This document shows, piece after piece, positions 25,213-33,580 of a stretch of 48,726 nucleotides of DNA. The stretch comes from JBCCEV01 sp039030125 (GTDB lineage: Bacteria > Pseudomonadota > Gammaproteobacteria > Ga0077536), in the NCBI GenBank assembly GCA_039030125.1, contig JBCCEV010000005.1, positions 1 through 48,726 on the forward strand. The letters are read 5' to 3'. The position numbers and the translations under genes are program-made. Position 1 is the stretch's first letter, and each line of letters begins with the position of its first letter. The notes under the pieces were generated by a model. It was not told the origin of the DNA, made no database searches, and saw nothing but the letters and a program-made list of their open reading frames with translations.

Positions 25213-26645
25213 TTCGTTAACTCTCCGGCAAATCTTAAAATTAATTGCCAAGCCCGCTCCACATGAACGCGCTCGGTCGTTCCTTGCCCCACACAAAATC
25301 GCAAATAATATTTTTCATCGAGTACAGTGTGGGAAAGGTAGAGCTCACCGGATGCGTTTAAGCTGTTTAGAAGCTCCTGGTTGACCTCGTCACTCGCGGC
25401 CAGGCGAAAGCAAAGCAAATTCAAAGTAGGCTCAGACAACAATTCAAACCGGTTATCGCCAGCAACCCATTTACCCATCTCTTTGGTCAAATCAATGTGG
25501 TTGCGAATAACGCTCTGGATCCCTTCAATGCCGTAGTGGCGCAGTACGAACCACAGTTTTAACGCACGAAAGCGGCGCCCCAGCGGAATTTGCCAGTCCC
25601 GAAAATCGGTGACCCCAGCGTCGCTGGCTTGATTTCTCAGATACTCGGGTGTTACTGAAAGCGCGCTAATCAAATCTTGGCGATCGGCGACATAGAAGCA
25701 GTCACAATCAAAATTAGTCAGCATCCATTTATGGGGGTTGAAACAATAACTGTCGGCGTGCTCGATGCCGTCGTTCAACCAACGAAATTCCGGACAGATC
25801 GTAGCGGTACCGGCCATTGCGGCATCGACGTGTAACCAAAGGCCATAGCGCTGTGCGATTTCCGCGATTAACGCCACCGGATCGAAGGCGAGTGATGAGG
25901 TGGTTCCCACCGTTGCGCTGATGAAAAAGGGCTGCAGTCCGGCCGCGCGATCCTCCTCGATTTGTCGCGCCAACCGATCGGCTCGCATCGAGAAATTCTC
26001 ATCGACTTCGATTGGCCTCAGAGCGGCGCTCCCCAGGCCCGAAATCATCATCGCCTTTTCCATCGATGAGTGCGCTTGCGATGATGTATAAGCCACCAAT
26101 CTCGGATCACTTGGCAGCACCGTCGCACTTTCACCCTGGATACGTCTTCGCGCCGCAAGTAGAGCGCAAAGCGCAGCGCTTGAAGCAGAGTCCTGAATAA
26201 CACCGCCACCGGCGCCACTGGAAGAAAAACGCGCGGGTAAGTCGAGGGCCTCGACCAACCAGTCAAGCACCTGGATCTCAATCTCGGTGCAGGCCGGCGA
26301 GGTTTGCCACAGCATTCCTTGCACGCCGAGTCCGGCGCTGATTAATTCACCGATGATCGATGGGCCAGAATTATTGGCTGGGAAATAAGCAAAGAAGTTC
26401 GGTGATTGCCAGTGGGTCACGCCCGGCATGACGATTGAATCGAGGTCGGCGAGAATTGCCGCAAAATCTTCACCTTTTTGCGGCGCCCGCGCCGGTAATC
26501 GGCTGCGAATATCGCCTGGTTCAACCTGCGCGAGGACGGGGTTGTTTTCAACGTCGGCCAAATAATCGGCAACCCAATCAACAGCCGCATGTCCCCATTT
26601 CCGAAACTCTTCGGCGGTCATATTGGGATGCGAGGGTTTCGCCAT
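25209..26645 (-). CDS. Group II PLP-dependent decarboxylase (aromatic amino acid decarboxylase-like)
   Basis: A protein of 478 residues. Hallmarks: the N-terminal WGHAAVDWVADYL, HWQSPNFFAYFPANNS (substrate loop near residues 78-93), the HVDAAMAG segment with the PLP aspartate near 274, and the Schiff-base lysine K306 in NPHKWMLTNFDC. This pattern is typical of aromatic-L-amino-acid decarboxylases, which convert tryptophan, tyrosine or phenylalanine (and relatives) to amines and CO2. The ATG at 26645 is preferred; a TTG at 26654 is possible. It couples by ATGA overlap to the SIMPL gene downstream. Substrate is not decided by sequence alone. Confidence 0.88.
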   Translation of the reverse strand: MAKPSHPNMTAEEFRKWGHAAVDWVADYLADVENNPVLAQVEPGDIRSRLPARAPQKGEDFAAILADLDSIVMPGVTHWQSPNFFAYFPANNSGPSIIGELISAGLGVQGMLWQTSPACTEIEIQVLDWLVEALDLPARFSSSGAGGGVIQDSASSAALCALLAARRRIQGESATVLPSDPRLVAYTSSQAHSSMEKAMMISGLGSAALRPIEVDENFSMRADRLARQIEEDRAAGLQPFFISATVGTTSSLAFDPVALIAEIAQRYGLWLHVDAAMAGTATICPEFRWLNDGIEHADSYCFNPHKWMLTNFDCDCFYVADRQDLISALSVTPEYLRNQASDAGVTDFRDWQIPLGRRFRALKLWFVLRHYGIEGIQSVIRNHIDLTKEMGKWVAGDNRFELLSEPTLNLLCFRLAASDEVNQELLNSLNASGELYLSHTVLDEKYYLRFCVGQGTTERVHVERAWQLILRFAGELTK

Positions 26646-26661
26646 GACCTGCAAACACAGC

Positions 26662-26685
26662 CACCGAGGTCATGAGACCTCGGTG
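26662..26685 (-). terminator. Hairpin after the peroxiredoxin gene
   Basis: A perfect 10-bp inverted repeat: CACCGAGGTC at 26662-26671 and GACCTCGGTG at 26676-26685, loop of 4. It lies 12 bases past the peroxiredoxin stop. On the minus strand it is followed by GCTGTGTTTGC, only weakly T-rich, so termination may be partial. Confidence 0.6.
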
Positions 26686-26696
26686 ATGCTAGCGGC

Positions 26697-27182
26697 CTAA
26701 ACGTTGGCTAGAATATTTTCTGCAGACGACGCGTCGACATCCGTCGGCGCACTCTCCAAGTGGACCTGCGCCGCGACCCCATCTTCTATCACAAGAGCGA
26801 AGCGCAACCCACGAGTGCCCATACCAAACCCCGAGGCATCCAACTCAAGACCTAGAGCTTTGGTGTAGTCGCCATTTCCGTCGGCAAGCATCATCACAGA
26901 CTCACCTGCGCCTTGCGCTTTGCCCCAAGCGTCCATAACGAATACGTCGTTTACCGCGATACAGCCGATCGTATCAACGCCTTTCCCCTTGATATCAGCC
27001 GCTTTCTCGATAAAACCCGGAAGATGCTTGGCCGAGCAAGCCGGTGTAAAAGCGCCGGGCACCGAGAACAGTACCACTTTCTTTCCGCTAAACAGTTCAT
27101 CGGTGGTCATAGGACCAGGACCATCTGCGGTCATTACCGTTAACGCGCCCGATGGCATTTTCTCGCCAGCTTTAATTGCCAC
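26697..27182 (-). CDS. Peroxiredoxin of the Prx5 type
   Basis: A protein of 161 residues that reduces hydrogen peroxide and organic peroxides. The peroxidatic cysteine lies in PGAFTPACSAKHLPGF (T-P-A-C, near residue 48). Prx5-type motifs VNDVFVMDAWGK and LADGNGDYTKALGL follow. One further cysteine (TIGCIAVND) is present, so one-Cys or atypical two-Cys chemistry are both possible. The GTG at 27182 is chosen because GGAGG lies 5 bases upstream; the frame is open to 27212, but the extra residues are unlike the family N-terminus. Confidence 0.9.
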   Translation of the reverse strand: MAIKAGEKMPSGALTVMTADGPGPMTTDELFSGKKVVLFSVPGAFTPACSAKHLPGFIEKAADIKGKGVDTIGCIAVNDVFVMDAWGKAQGAGESVMMLADGNGDYTKALGLELDASGFGMGTRGLRFALVIEDGVAAQVHLESAPTDVDASSAENILANV

Positions 27183-27262
27183 AGCAACCTCCAATTCGTC
27201 TAAGTGGGTCAATGAGCGCGCATTGTGCCACCGGTGCTTGCGCCTGGGTAGCGGCTTCGCAT

Positions 27263-28240
27263 TCAGGACAACTCGATCAGATCAGGCAACCGCTCGCCCG
27301 CGAAGTGTGCGTCCAAGTTCCGCAAAGCACGACGCCCCATTGCGATGCGGGTGTTTCGCGTCGCGCTACCAAGATGCGGCAGCAAAACCACATCGTCTCG
27401 CGCCATCAACTTCGCCGGGATAGCGGGTTCTTGAGCGTAAACATCGAGCCCGGCACCGGCAAGCGGACCATGCTCAAGCGCATCAACCAGCGCGGCTTCG
27501 TCGATGAGATCGCCGCGCGCCGTATTGATCAAATACGAATTAGGCTTCATACAGCTCAGCCGAGCCGCATTCATCATGCCGCTACGCTCCGCGCCACCCG
27601 GACAATGTAAAGACACGATATCGCTAGCGGCGAGCAGCGCTTCGACTGAATCACAGCGCTCGGCGTTGAACTCTTCGGCGACGCCCATCTCTGGTGGCGA
27701 CGGCGTATGGAACACAATGGACATGCCAAAACCGAAATGCGCGCGCCGGGCTACCGCGCGCCCGATCCGCCCGAAACCGATTATCCCCAGTCTTTTGCCG
27801 CTGATATCACCGCCCAGCAAATGCGTAGGCCGCCAGCCAGACCAACAATTGGCTCTGAGTTCCCGTTCACCCTCAGCGGTCCGGCGCACCAGATTCAACA
27901 TCAATGCGAGGGTGAGGTCGGCGGTGGCGTCCGTTAACACATCTGGGGTATTGGTAACACGCAGCCCCGCAGTGGACGCCGCAGCAATGTCGATGTGGTT
28001 ATAACCTACCCCATAATTGGCAATGAGCTGGGCGCGAATTGGCCGGACCGCCAAAACCTCGGCATTGAGATCATCGGTGACGGTCGGGCAGATCGCATCA
28101 CAGTTTTGCAACAGTTGAGCGATAGCGTCGGCCGACAGTGGCGTATCTTCGCTGTTCAGCAAAACCTCGTAGCGCGCAGCGAGTTCTTGCTCAACGACAA
28201 CCGGCCATCGGCGCGTAAGGCCGATTTTAGGTTTAGACAC
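27263..28240 (-). CDS. D-isomer 2-hydroxyacid dehydrogenase (glyoxylate/hydroxypyruvate reductase-like)
   Basis: A protein of 325 residues. The NAD(P)-binding domain has IIGFGRIGRAVARR (GxGxxG, near residues 153-166). Catalytic residues are placed as in the family: arginine in INTARGDLIDEAAL (about 240), glutamate in the YAQEP stretch and histidine in LLPHLGSAT (about 290). The N-terminal IANYGVGYNHIDIAAA completes the pattern. Closest in style to GhrB/glyoxylate reductase. Its start overlaps the end of metZ by 8 bases, so it is probably expressed with metZ under the riboswitch. Confidence 0.88.
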   Translation of the reverse strand: MSKPKIGLTRRWPVVVEQELAARYEVLLNSEDTPLSADAIAQLLQNCDAICPTVTDDLNAEVLAVRPIRAQLIANYGVGYNHIDIAAASTAGLRVTNTPDVLTDATADLTLALMLNLVRRTAEGERELRANCWSGWRPTHLLGGDISGKRLGIIGFGRIGRAVARRAHFGFGMSIVFHTPSPPEMGVAEEFNAERCDSVEALLAASDIVSLHCPGGAERSGMMNAARLSCMKPNSYLINTARGDLIDEAALVDALEHGPLAGAGLDVYAQEPAIPAKLMARDDVVLLPHLGSATRNTRIAMGRRALRNLDAHFAGERLPDLIELS

Positions 28241-29435
28241 TAAGACGAGCCTGGGCTAAATCCAACGCCCGTGCAATATCGGTAATTAAATCTTCCGGGT
28301 CTTCCAAGCCGATCGAGAGTCGCACCAAGCCGTCGGTCACCTGCATCCGCGCTCGCTGTTCTTGGCTAAGCCGCCCGTGCGTGGTGGTCGAAGGATGAGT
28401 GACAATGCTCTTGGCGTCGCCGAGGTTACCGGTGATGGAAAACTGCTTGAGCGAATCGATAAAACGCCATGCGATCTCGCGCTCAGTGAGGTCGAGCGTT
28501 ACGATCCCCCCTGGCCCACCCTGTTGTTTACACGCCAGCGCGTGCTGCGAGTGGCTGGCGAGCGACGGGTGGAAAACCCGCGCAACTTGCTTATGTTCGT
28601 CAAGCCACTTGGCTACACGACTTGCCGATGCGCTATGGCGTTCCATACGAATCGCAAGCGTTTCCAATCCCTTGATGAACACCCAAGCATTAAACGCGCT
28701 CATCGTCGAGCCGGTGGTCCGCAGATACGGAAAACACCTTTCCTTGATGAGCGACTCTCGACCCACAATCGCACCGCCAACGCAGCGCCCCTGCCCGTCG
28801 AGATACTTCGTCGCCGAATGAACTACTACGTCGGCGCCGAATGCCAAGGGCCTCTGCAGCACCGGGGTGCACAAGCAATTATCAACCACCAACAATGCGT
28901 CATTGTCGCGCGCTAACCCCGCCAGTTTCTCGATATCACCGATCTCAGCCAAGGGATTCGACGGCGTTTCAAGAAAAAGCATCTTGGTATCGGGTCTGAT
29001 TGCACGTTGCCAATCTTCCGGGTCGGTCAAATCGACGAAGGTGGTTTCGATTCCAAAGCGCGGTAAGACGTTGTCGAATAGCGAAACCGTTGTGCCGAAC
29101 ACACTCCGCGAGGCGACGATATGATCGCCCGGGGCCAGCGTTGAAAAACACAATGTCGAGATTGCACCCATACCGGAGGCTGTGGCAAGCGCCGCCTCCC
29201 CGCCTTCCAGCAAAGCCAAGCGCGTTTCAAACGTCCGCACGGTCGGGTTCGTGAATCGGGAATAGACATTACCGTCTTGTTCACCGGCAAAGCGTGCTGC
29301 TGCTTGCGCGGCGCTCTCAAAACAGAAACTGGAACTTAGAAATAGCGCCTCGCTATGTTCATTTTCTAAGCTGCGCTCGTAGCCAGCACGACAGGCGAGC
29401 GTTTCGGGCGCCAGGAATTGCGGTTCTTCGACCAT
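28233..29435 (-). CDS. metZ: O-succinylhomoserine sulfhydrylase
   Basis: A protein of 400 residues of the Cys/Met metabolism PLP family, converting O-succinylhomoserine and sulfide to homocysteine for methionine synthesis. Seen: YSRFTNPTVRTFETRLALLE near residue 60 (Y and R bind PLP phosphate of the neighbouring subunit), the ATASGMGAIS loop, VVDNCLCTP with the pyridine aspartate, and the PLP lysine in HSATKYLDGQGR (near 204). The GQGR variant at this site is typical of MetZ rather than cystathionine gamma-synthase. The ATG at 29435 is supported by GGGAGA 6 bases upstream. It lies downstream of purF, the gammaproteobacterial arrangement, and behind a SAM-II-like riboswitch. Confidence 0.92.
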   Translation of the reverse strand: MVEEPQFLAPETLACRAGYERSLENEHSEALFLSSSFCFESAAQAAARFAGEQDGNVYSRFTNPTVRTFETRLALLEGGEAALATASGMGAISTLCFSTLAPGDHIVASRSVFGTTVSLFDNVLPRFGIETTFVDLTDPEDWQRAIRPDTKMLFLETPSNPLAEIGDIEKLAGLARDNDALLVVDNCLCTPVLQRPLAFGADVVVHSATKYLDGQGRCVGGAIVGRESLIKERCFPYLRTTGSTMSAFNAWVFIKGLETLAIRMERHSASASRVAKWLDEHKQVARVFHPSLASHSQHALACKQQGGPGGIVTLDLTEREIAWRFIDSLKQFSITGNLGDAKSIVTHPSTTTHGRLSQEQRARMQVTDGLVRLSIGLEDPEDLITDIARALDLAQARLSV

Positions 29436-29471
29436 AGAAATTCTCCCGCGAGGCGTCACACTCCGCCAGGC

Positions 29472-29505
29472 AAAAAAAAACCCGCGGCCGGAAGACTGCA
29501 GGTTT
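29472..29505 (-). terminator. Intrinsic terminator of the metZ leader
   Basis: On the minus strand AAACCTGC (29505-29498) pairs with GCGGGTTT (29485-29478), 8 bp with one T-G wobble, and runs into a tract of nine T (29480-29472). A competing small hairpin GGTT-GGA-AACC (29511-29501) would use the same left arm and could act as antiterminator. Its place between the aptamer and the metZ start suggests transcriptional attenuation. Confidence 0.75.
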
Positions 29506-29507
29506 CC

Positions 29508-29564
29508 AACCGCTTTAGCAGCATTTTTTACGCGCCCGCAAGCTGATCACTCAAATCGGCGCGA
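29508..29564 (-). ncRNA. SAM-II (SAM-alpha) riboswitch aptamer upstream of metZ
   Basis: Read on the minus strand the leader has the SAM-II order of elements. P1 is CGCGCC (29563-29558) with GGCGCG (29536-29531). The loop starts with GATTTGA, the conserved GAUUUG(A), followed by CAGCTTGC. After P1 comes TAAAAAATG and then the hallmark GCTAAAG. The pseudoknot can form between CAGC (29545-29542) and GCTG (29522-29519). SAM-II aptamers bind S-adenosylmethionine and repress metA, metX and metZ genes, mostly in Alphaproteobacteria. Identification is by eye from memory of the consensus; the gene behind it agrees. Confidence 0.8.
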
Positions 29565-29607
29565 TGTGTGAAGCGAACTCTAGTGAAACTCCATTAAGCT
29601 GTCAACG

Positions 29608-31140
29608 TCAGCCAACATCGGCGACAACGCTGGTTGCCGCGTACAGATCTCGCAATGAATCGTCATCAGCGGCGCGCTTTTGCTTTGCCTCATCGGAGCG
29701 CTGCTCGCCAAGTCGCTCCAAATAGCCCTCGCTAACATCTCCGGTCACATAGTTACCATCGAAACAAGATTTTTCAAATGCAGCGATATCCGGGTTACCT
29801 TTTCGCGCCGCTTCAACCAGGTCGTCGAGATCCTGATAAATGAGGTCATCGGCGCCGATAAGATCGCAGATTTGCCGGGAGTCGCGATCGAAGGCAATTA
29901 ATTCGCGGGCATTTGGCATATCGATTCCGTAGACGTTCGGATGCCGCACCGGGGGAGCTGCGGACGCAAACATCACCCGTCTTGCACCCGCATCGCGAGC
30001 CATTTCCACGATCTGTCCCGATGTCGTTCCGCGCACAATGGAGTCATCGACTAGCAGTACATCCTTATTCTCGAATTCCAATTGAATCGCATTGAGCTTT
30101 TGGCGCACCGATTTTTTTCTCAGCGCTTGACCAGGCATGATGAACGTCCGCGGAATATAGCGATTTTTGATAAAACCCTCGCGGTATTTCACGTTTAGCG
30201 CATTGGCAAGTTCAAGCGCAGCCGTGCGCGAAGTATCAGGAATGGGAATCACCACGTCGATATTCTTGTCTGCCCATTCTTTCTTTATTTTCTTCGCCAA
30301 CATTTCACCCATACGCATGCGGGCTTTGTGAACTGAAATGCCATCAATTATTGAATCGGGGCGAGCGAAATACACGTGCTCGAAGATACAGGGCGCCAAA
30401 ACTTCGGGCGCCACGCACTGATGGGTTTCAAGCGTGCCCTGTTTGCTGATGAAAACCACCTCACCAGGGCCGACATCCCTAATTAATTCGAATCCCAAGG
30501 TGTCTATCGCAACGCTTTCGGACGCGACAACAAATTCCTCGCCGGCATCGGTGGAGCGGCGCCCGAACACCAGAGGCCGAATACCGTGCGGGTCTCTAAA
30601 GGCAATAATCCCGACACCCGTGATCATGGCAACGGCCGCGAATCCGCCCGAGCAGCGTCGATACACCTGGGTCAACGCCGCAAAAATATCCGTGGCGTTA
30701 ATTCGTATTTTGCCCAGACGCTGCAGCTCATTGGCAAAGACGTTTAACAGGATCTCCGAATCCGATTCGGTATTGATATGACGCAAATCATCTTCAAATA
30801 GCTGTTGCTTTAACTGGGCGGCATTGGTGAGGTTGCCGTTGTGGGCGAGGACGATCCCATATGGGGAGTTCACGTAAAAAGGCTGCGCTTCGGCATGCGA
30901 CGAGACACCTGCCGTGGGGTATCGAACATGTCCAATACCCATTGCACCGCGCAAATTCAGCATGTGACGGGTTTCGAATACATCACGAACCAGACCGCCG
31001 GATTTGCGCAGATACAAACGACCGTCTTCGTAGGTCGCGATGCCCGCCGCGTCTTGGCCGCGATGTTGAAGCACGGTCAAGCCATCATAGATCGATTGAT
31101 TGACCTGCCCGTTTCCAACGATACCAATAATTCCGCACAT
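29608..31140 (-). CDS. purF: Amidophosphoribosyltransferase
   Basis: A protein of 510 residues catalysing the first committed step of purine synthesis (PRPP plus glutamine to phosphoribosylamine). Met is followed by the catalytic N-terminal cysteine in MCGIIGIVG. The glutaminase domain shows GIGHVRYPTAG and the glutamine-site HNGNLTN. The phosphoribosyltransferase domain carries the PRPP loop VLLVDDSIVRGTTSGQIV near residue 365. No CxxC iron-sulfur motif set or propeptide is evident, as in the E. coli type. The position between cvpA and metZ is conserved in gammaproteobacteria. Confidence 0.96.
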   Translation of the reverse strand: MCGIIGIVGNGQVNQSIYDGLTVLQHRGQDAAGIATYEDGRLYLRKSGGLVRDVFETRHMLNLRGAMGIGHVRYPTAGVSSHAEAQPFYVNSPYGIVLAHNGNLTNAAQLKQQLFEDDLRHINTESDSEILLNVFANELQRLGKIRINATDIFAALTQVYRRCSGGFAAVAMITGVGIIAFRDPHGIRPLVFGRRSTDAGEEFVVASESVAIDTLGFELIRDVGPGEVVFISKQGTLETHQCVAPEVLAPCIFEHVYFARPDSIIDGISVHKARMRMGEMLAKKIKKEWADKNIDVVIPIPDTSRTAALELANALNVKYREGFIKNRYIPRTFIMPGQALRKKSVRQKLNAIQLEFENKDVLLVDDSIVRGTTSGQIVEMARDAGARRVMFASAAPPVRHPNVYGIDMPNARELIAFDRDSRQICDLIGADDLIYQDLDDLVEAARKGNPDIAAFEKSCFDGNYVTGDVSEGYLERLGEQRSDEAKQKRAADDDSLRDLYAATSVVADVG

Positions 31141-31177
31141 AGCTCGCTAGATCCTCAAATCGATGGCGCTCGGTACC

Positions 31178-31666
31178 CTAGTAGCTGAAGTGCTGGGCAT
31201 AATCCGGCGGTAGCCAATCGATGATAGTGAGCGACATGCTCTCAAAGGGCAAGAGCAATTGCGACTCGCGCCACCAGGGCTCAGCAGGAGCAGGGGTCAG
31301 TCCCCCGAGCAAGACAAACACGAGGACGATGGCAACGCCCCGAGCAAGTCCAAAAATCATTCCCAAAGTGCGATCGGTTCCGGAGAGGCCGGCCTTATCG
31401 ATCAGGCTTGCAATGAGCATATTGATCAACCCGACCACGATCAGGGTTCCGAACAGCACCAGCAAGACACCCGCAACATTCCGGAGCACGGCATTGTCGA
31501 TCAGATCGGTTAAGAGCTCCGCGGTCGGGAGCGAGAATTTGTACACGGCCGCGAAGGCGACCACCCAGGCAATCAGCGACAAGACCTCTCGCACGAACCC
31601 CCTAAGGAGGCTAATCAGCGCCGAGATCACGATGATCGCGGCGATCGCAACATCGACCAGACTCAC
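31178..31666 (-). CDS. cvpA: CvpA family membrane protein
   Basis: A protein of 162 residues with four predicted membrane helices (about residues 5-22, 28-45, 62-85, 105-125) and the family motif RGFVREVLSLIAWVVA near residue 24. CvpA is named for colicin V production and is linked to envelope stress and purF expression. A GTG at 31666 begins the frame; the ribosome site is weak. It sits 37 bases ahead of purF, the usual pairing. Confidence 0.92.
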   Translation of the reverse strand: MSLVDVAIAAIIVISALISLLRGFVREVLSLIAWVVAFAAVYKFSLPTAELLTDLIDNAVLRNVAGVLLVLFGTLIVVGLINMLIASLIDKAGLSGTDRTLGMIFGLARGVAIVLVFVLLGGLTPAPAEPWWRESQLLLPFESMSLTIIDWLPPDYAQHFSY

Positions 31667-31713
31667 CAGGAAATCGTCCGAGTTTTACATCTGGCAAGTT
31701 TAACAGACCGCCG

Positions 31714-32259
31714 TTAGCGGTATTTTAGCAAGATCCCCTTGGTGCCGAACGACCGCTCGAGTTCAGCCATAACGGCGGCGGCTTGCTCGCGGGTGATCTC
31801 CGGCCCCACCCTGACCTTGAATTGAGCATTACCATCGTCGGCAACCTGATCCACGTAGGCGCTGTGCCCGGCACCCTTCAGCTTTGCAACTAGGCGCTGC
31901 GCGTTCTCTTCATCGGCAAAGCTACCGAGCTGCACAACCCACGCATTGAGTCCGGTTCGGGTTGTCACGGTCTCACCTTGATTTGGATCCTTATCAGGCA
32001 GCTCTTCTGCTATCGGTTCTTCGCGCACTATCGCGGGTGCAGGGGTGAGCGCCTCGCTGCGCAAGGCCTCAATCGCTTCTTCGTTTAACGGGATCACACT
32101 TGAACTGAAGTCTTCCGGCGGCTGCTCAGGGATCTCCTCGCGCAGTTGCGGCGCCTCACTGGAAGAGCCGCCGTGGTCGAGTAGAAGAGGAATAAAAACC
32201 ACACCTAGCGCTACCAGAATCGCCGCGCCCAACAAGCGCTGCTGCAAATGCGGGTCCAT
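31714..32259 (-). CDS. dedD: DedD-like SPOR-domain protein
   Basis: A protein of 181 residues with a short cytoplasmic N-terminus, one membrane helix (LLGAAILVALGVVFIPLLL), an acidic and proline-rich linker, and a C-terminal SPOR domain (about residues 105-180: WVVQLGSFADEENAQRLV, FKVRVGPEITREQA). SPOR domains bind denuded septal peptidoglycan; DedD supports cell division. The ATG at 32259 overlaps the folC stop (TGATG), so translation is coupled. Gene order folC-dedD-cvpA-purF is classic. Confidence 0.92.
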   Translation of the reverse strand: MDPHLQQRLLGAAILVALGVVFIPLLLDHGGSSSEAPQLREEIPEQPPEDFSSSVIPLNEEAIEALRSEALTPAPAIVREEPIAEELPDKDPNQGETVTTRTGLNAWVVQLGSFADEENAQRLVAKLKGAGHSAYVDQVADDGNAQFKVRVGPEITREQAAAVMAELERSFGTKGILLKYR

Positions 32260-33569
32260 CACACAGCCTCGTTCAAAAATACTGGAGAAGTGTCACGGCC
32301 CGCGAGATCGACTTTCATTACTTCGCCAACCGTTACGAACGAACCGATAACGACGATCCGGTCGCCGGCCTGGGCCTTGGCCATCGCCGTCTCGTAGCCA
32401 GTTTGAGCGCTGGAAAACGTCTGCCAATCGGCCTTGCGGTCGATTTTTTGAAGACGCTCGGCCAACTTATCGGCAGATTCAGCATGATCCGCTGGCAAGT
32501 CAACCAAATACCAGCAATCAGCAATTTCTCTGAGCATCGACAAAACTGCATTGTGATCCTTGCCAGCAAGCATGCCGATGACGATGTGTGTTTTCTGCGC
32601 CGGCGGTTGTTCAGCGAGGGTTTGCAAAAAGACACCAAGTGCCTGGGGATTATGTGCGACGTCAAGCACCCGGTCGACCCGTCCACTTGCTTGTTCGAAT
32701 CTTCCATGCAGCTCAAGGACTTGCAAGCCTTGCTCAATAGCGCTCTGCGAGACTTGCAGTTCCCCCGGGAGATGCGCCAATGCCGCCAATACGCCGGAGG
32801 CGTTTCGAAACTGGTGGAATCCTTGCAGCGGCGGCGGCGAAAGATCCCGGCGGGCTGCTTGCTTTGACCACCAGTTCCATCGATCGCCTTCAACCTCAAA
32901 CCAATAATCAACGCCTAAAAGCTCGAGTTCCGCGCCGATCTCGCGCGCGTAGGCAATCACCGATTGGGGCGCCTCCGCGTCGGAACAAATCGCAGGCGTT
33001 CTGGCGCGCATAATTCCGGCTTTTTCGTAACCAATCGCCTCACGCGTCTCGCCAAGCCAATCGGTGTGATCGAGGCCAATTGAGGTGATCAGCGCGATAT
33101 CCGGGTCGATGATATTCACGGCATCGAGACGTCCCCCCAAACCGACCTCAAGAACAACGATATCCAGATCGCTAGCGGCAAAAATGGTGAGTGCCGCAAG
33201 AGTCGCAAACTCGAAATATGTCAGTGGCTGCTCATCACGGCCTTGCTCGACGCGCTCGAACGCATCACAAATGAGGTCATCGGATACGGGGATCCCACCG
33301 ATTTTGATCCGTTCGTTGTACCGAACAAGATGCGGGGAGGTGTAACTCGCCGTTTTGAAACCGGCGGCTCGTAATATTGCCTCAAGCATCGCCACGCTAG
33401 AGCCTTTGCCATTGGTGCCTGCCACCGTCACCACGCAAGGCGCGGGTTTTTTTAAACCCAATGCCCGCGCGGCACGCCGGCAACGCTCAAGCCCGAGATC
33501 GATCCCGGTGCCTCGGCGCCGCTCTAGCCAGGTTAACCATTCATTGAGCGTCGAAAAGCGCGATGTCAT
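32259..33569 (-). CDS. folC: Bifunctional folylpolyglutamate/dihydrofolate synthase
   Basis: A protein of 436 residues of the Mur ligase fold. Seen: the P-loop VAGTNGKGSSVAMLEAIL near residue 47, SPHLVRYNERIKI, the lysine-carbamylation region SIGLDHTDWLGETREAIGYEKAGI, and the C-terminal domain start RVDRVLDVAHNPQAL. It adds glutamate to dihydropteroate and to folates. Length is normal. It is followed by dedD by a 1-base overlap and preceded by accD 11 bases away. Confidence 0.95.
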   Translation of the reverse strand: MTSRFSTLNEWLTWLERRRGTGIDLGLERCRRAARALGLKKPAPCVVTVAGTNGKGSSVAMLEAILRAAGFKTASYTSPHLVRYNERIKIGGIPVSDDLICDAFERVEQGRDEQPLTYFEFATLAALTIFAASDLDIVVLEVGLGGRLDAVNIIDPDIALITSIGLDHTDWLGETREAIGYEKAGIMRARTPAICSDAEAPQSVIAYAREIGAELELLGVDYWFEVEGDRWNWWSKQAARRDLSPPPLQGFHQFRNASGVLAALAHLPGELQVSQSAIEQGLQVLELHGRFEQASGRVDRVLDVAHNPQALGVFLQTLAEQPPAQKTHIVIGMLAGKDHNAVLSMLREIADCWYLVDLPADHAESADKLAERLQKIDRKADWQTFSSAQTGYETAMAKAQAGDRIVVIGSFVTVGEVMKVDLAGRDTSPVFLNEAV

Positions 33570-33580
33570 TCTGCTCGCCG

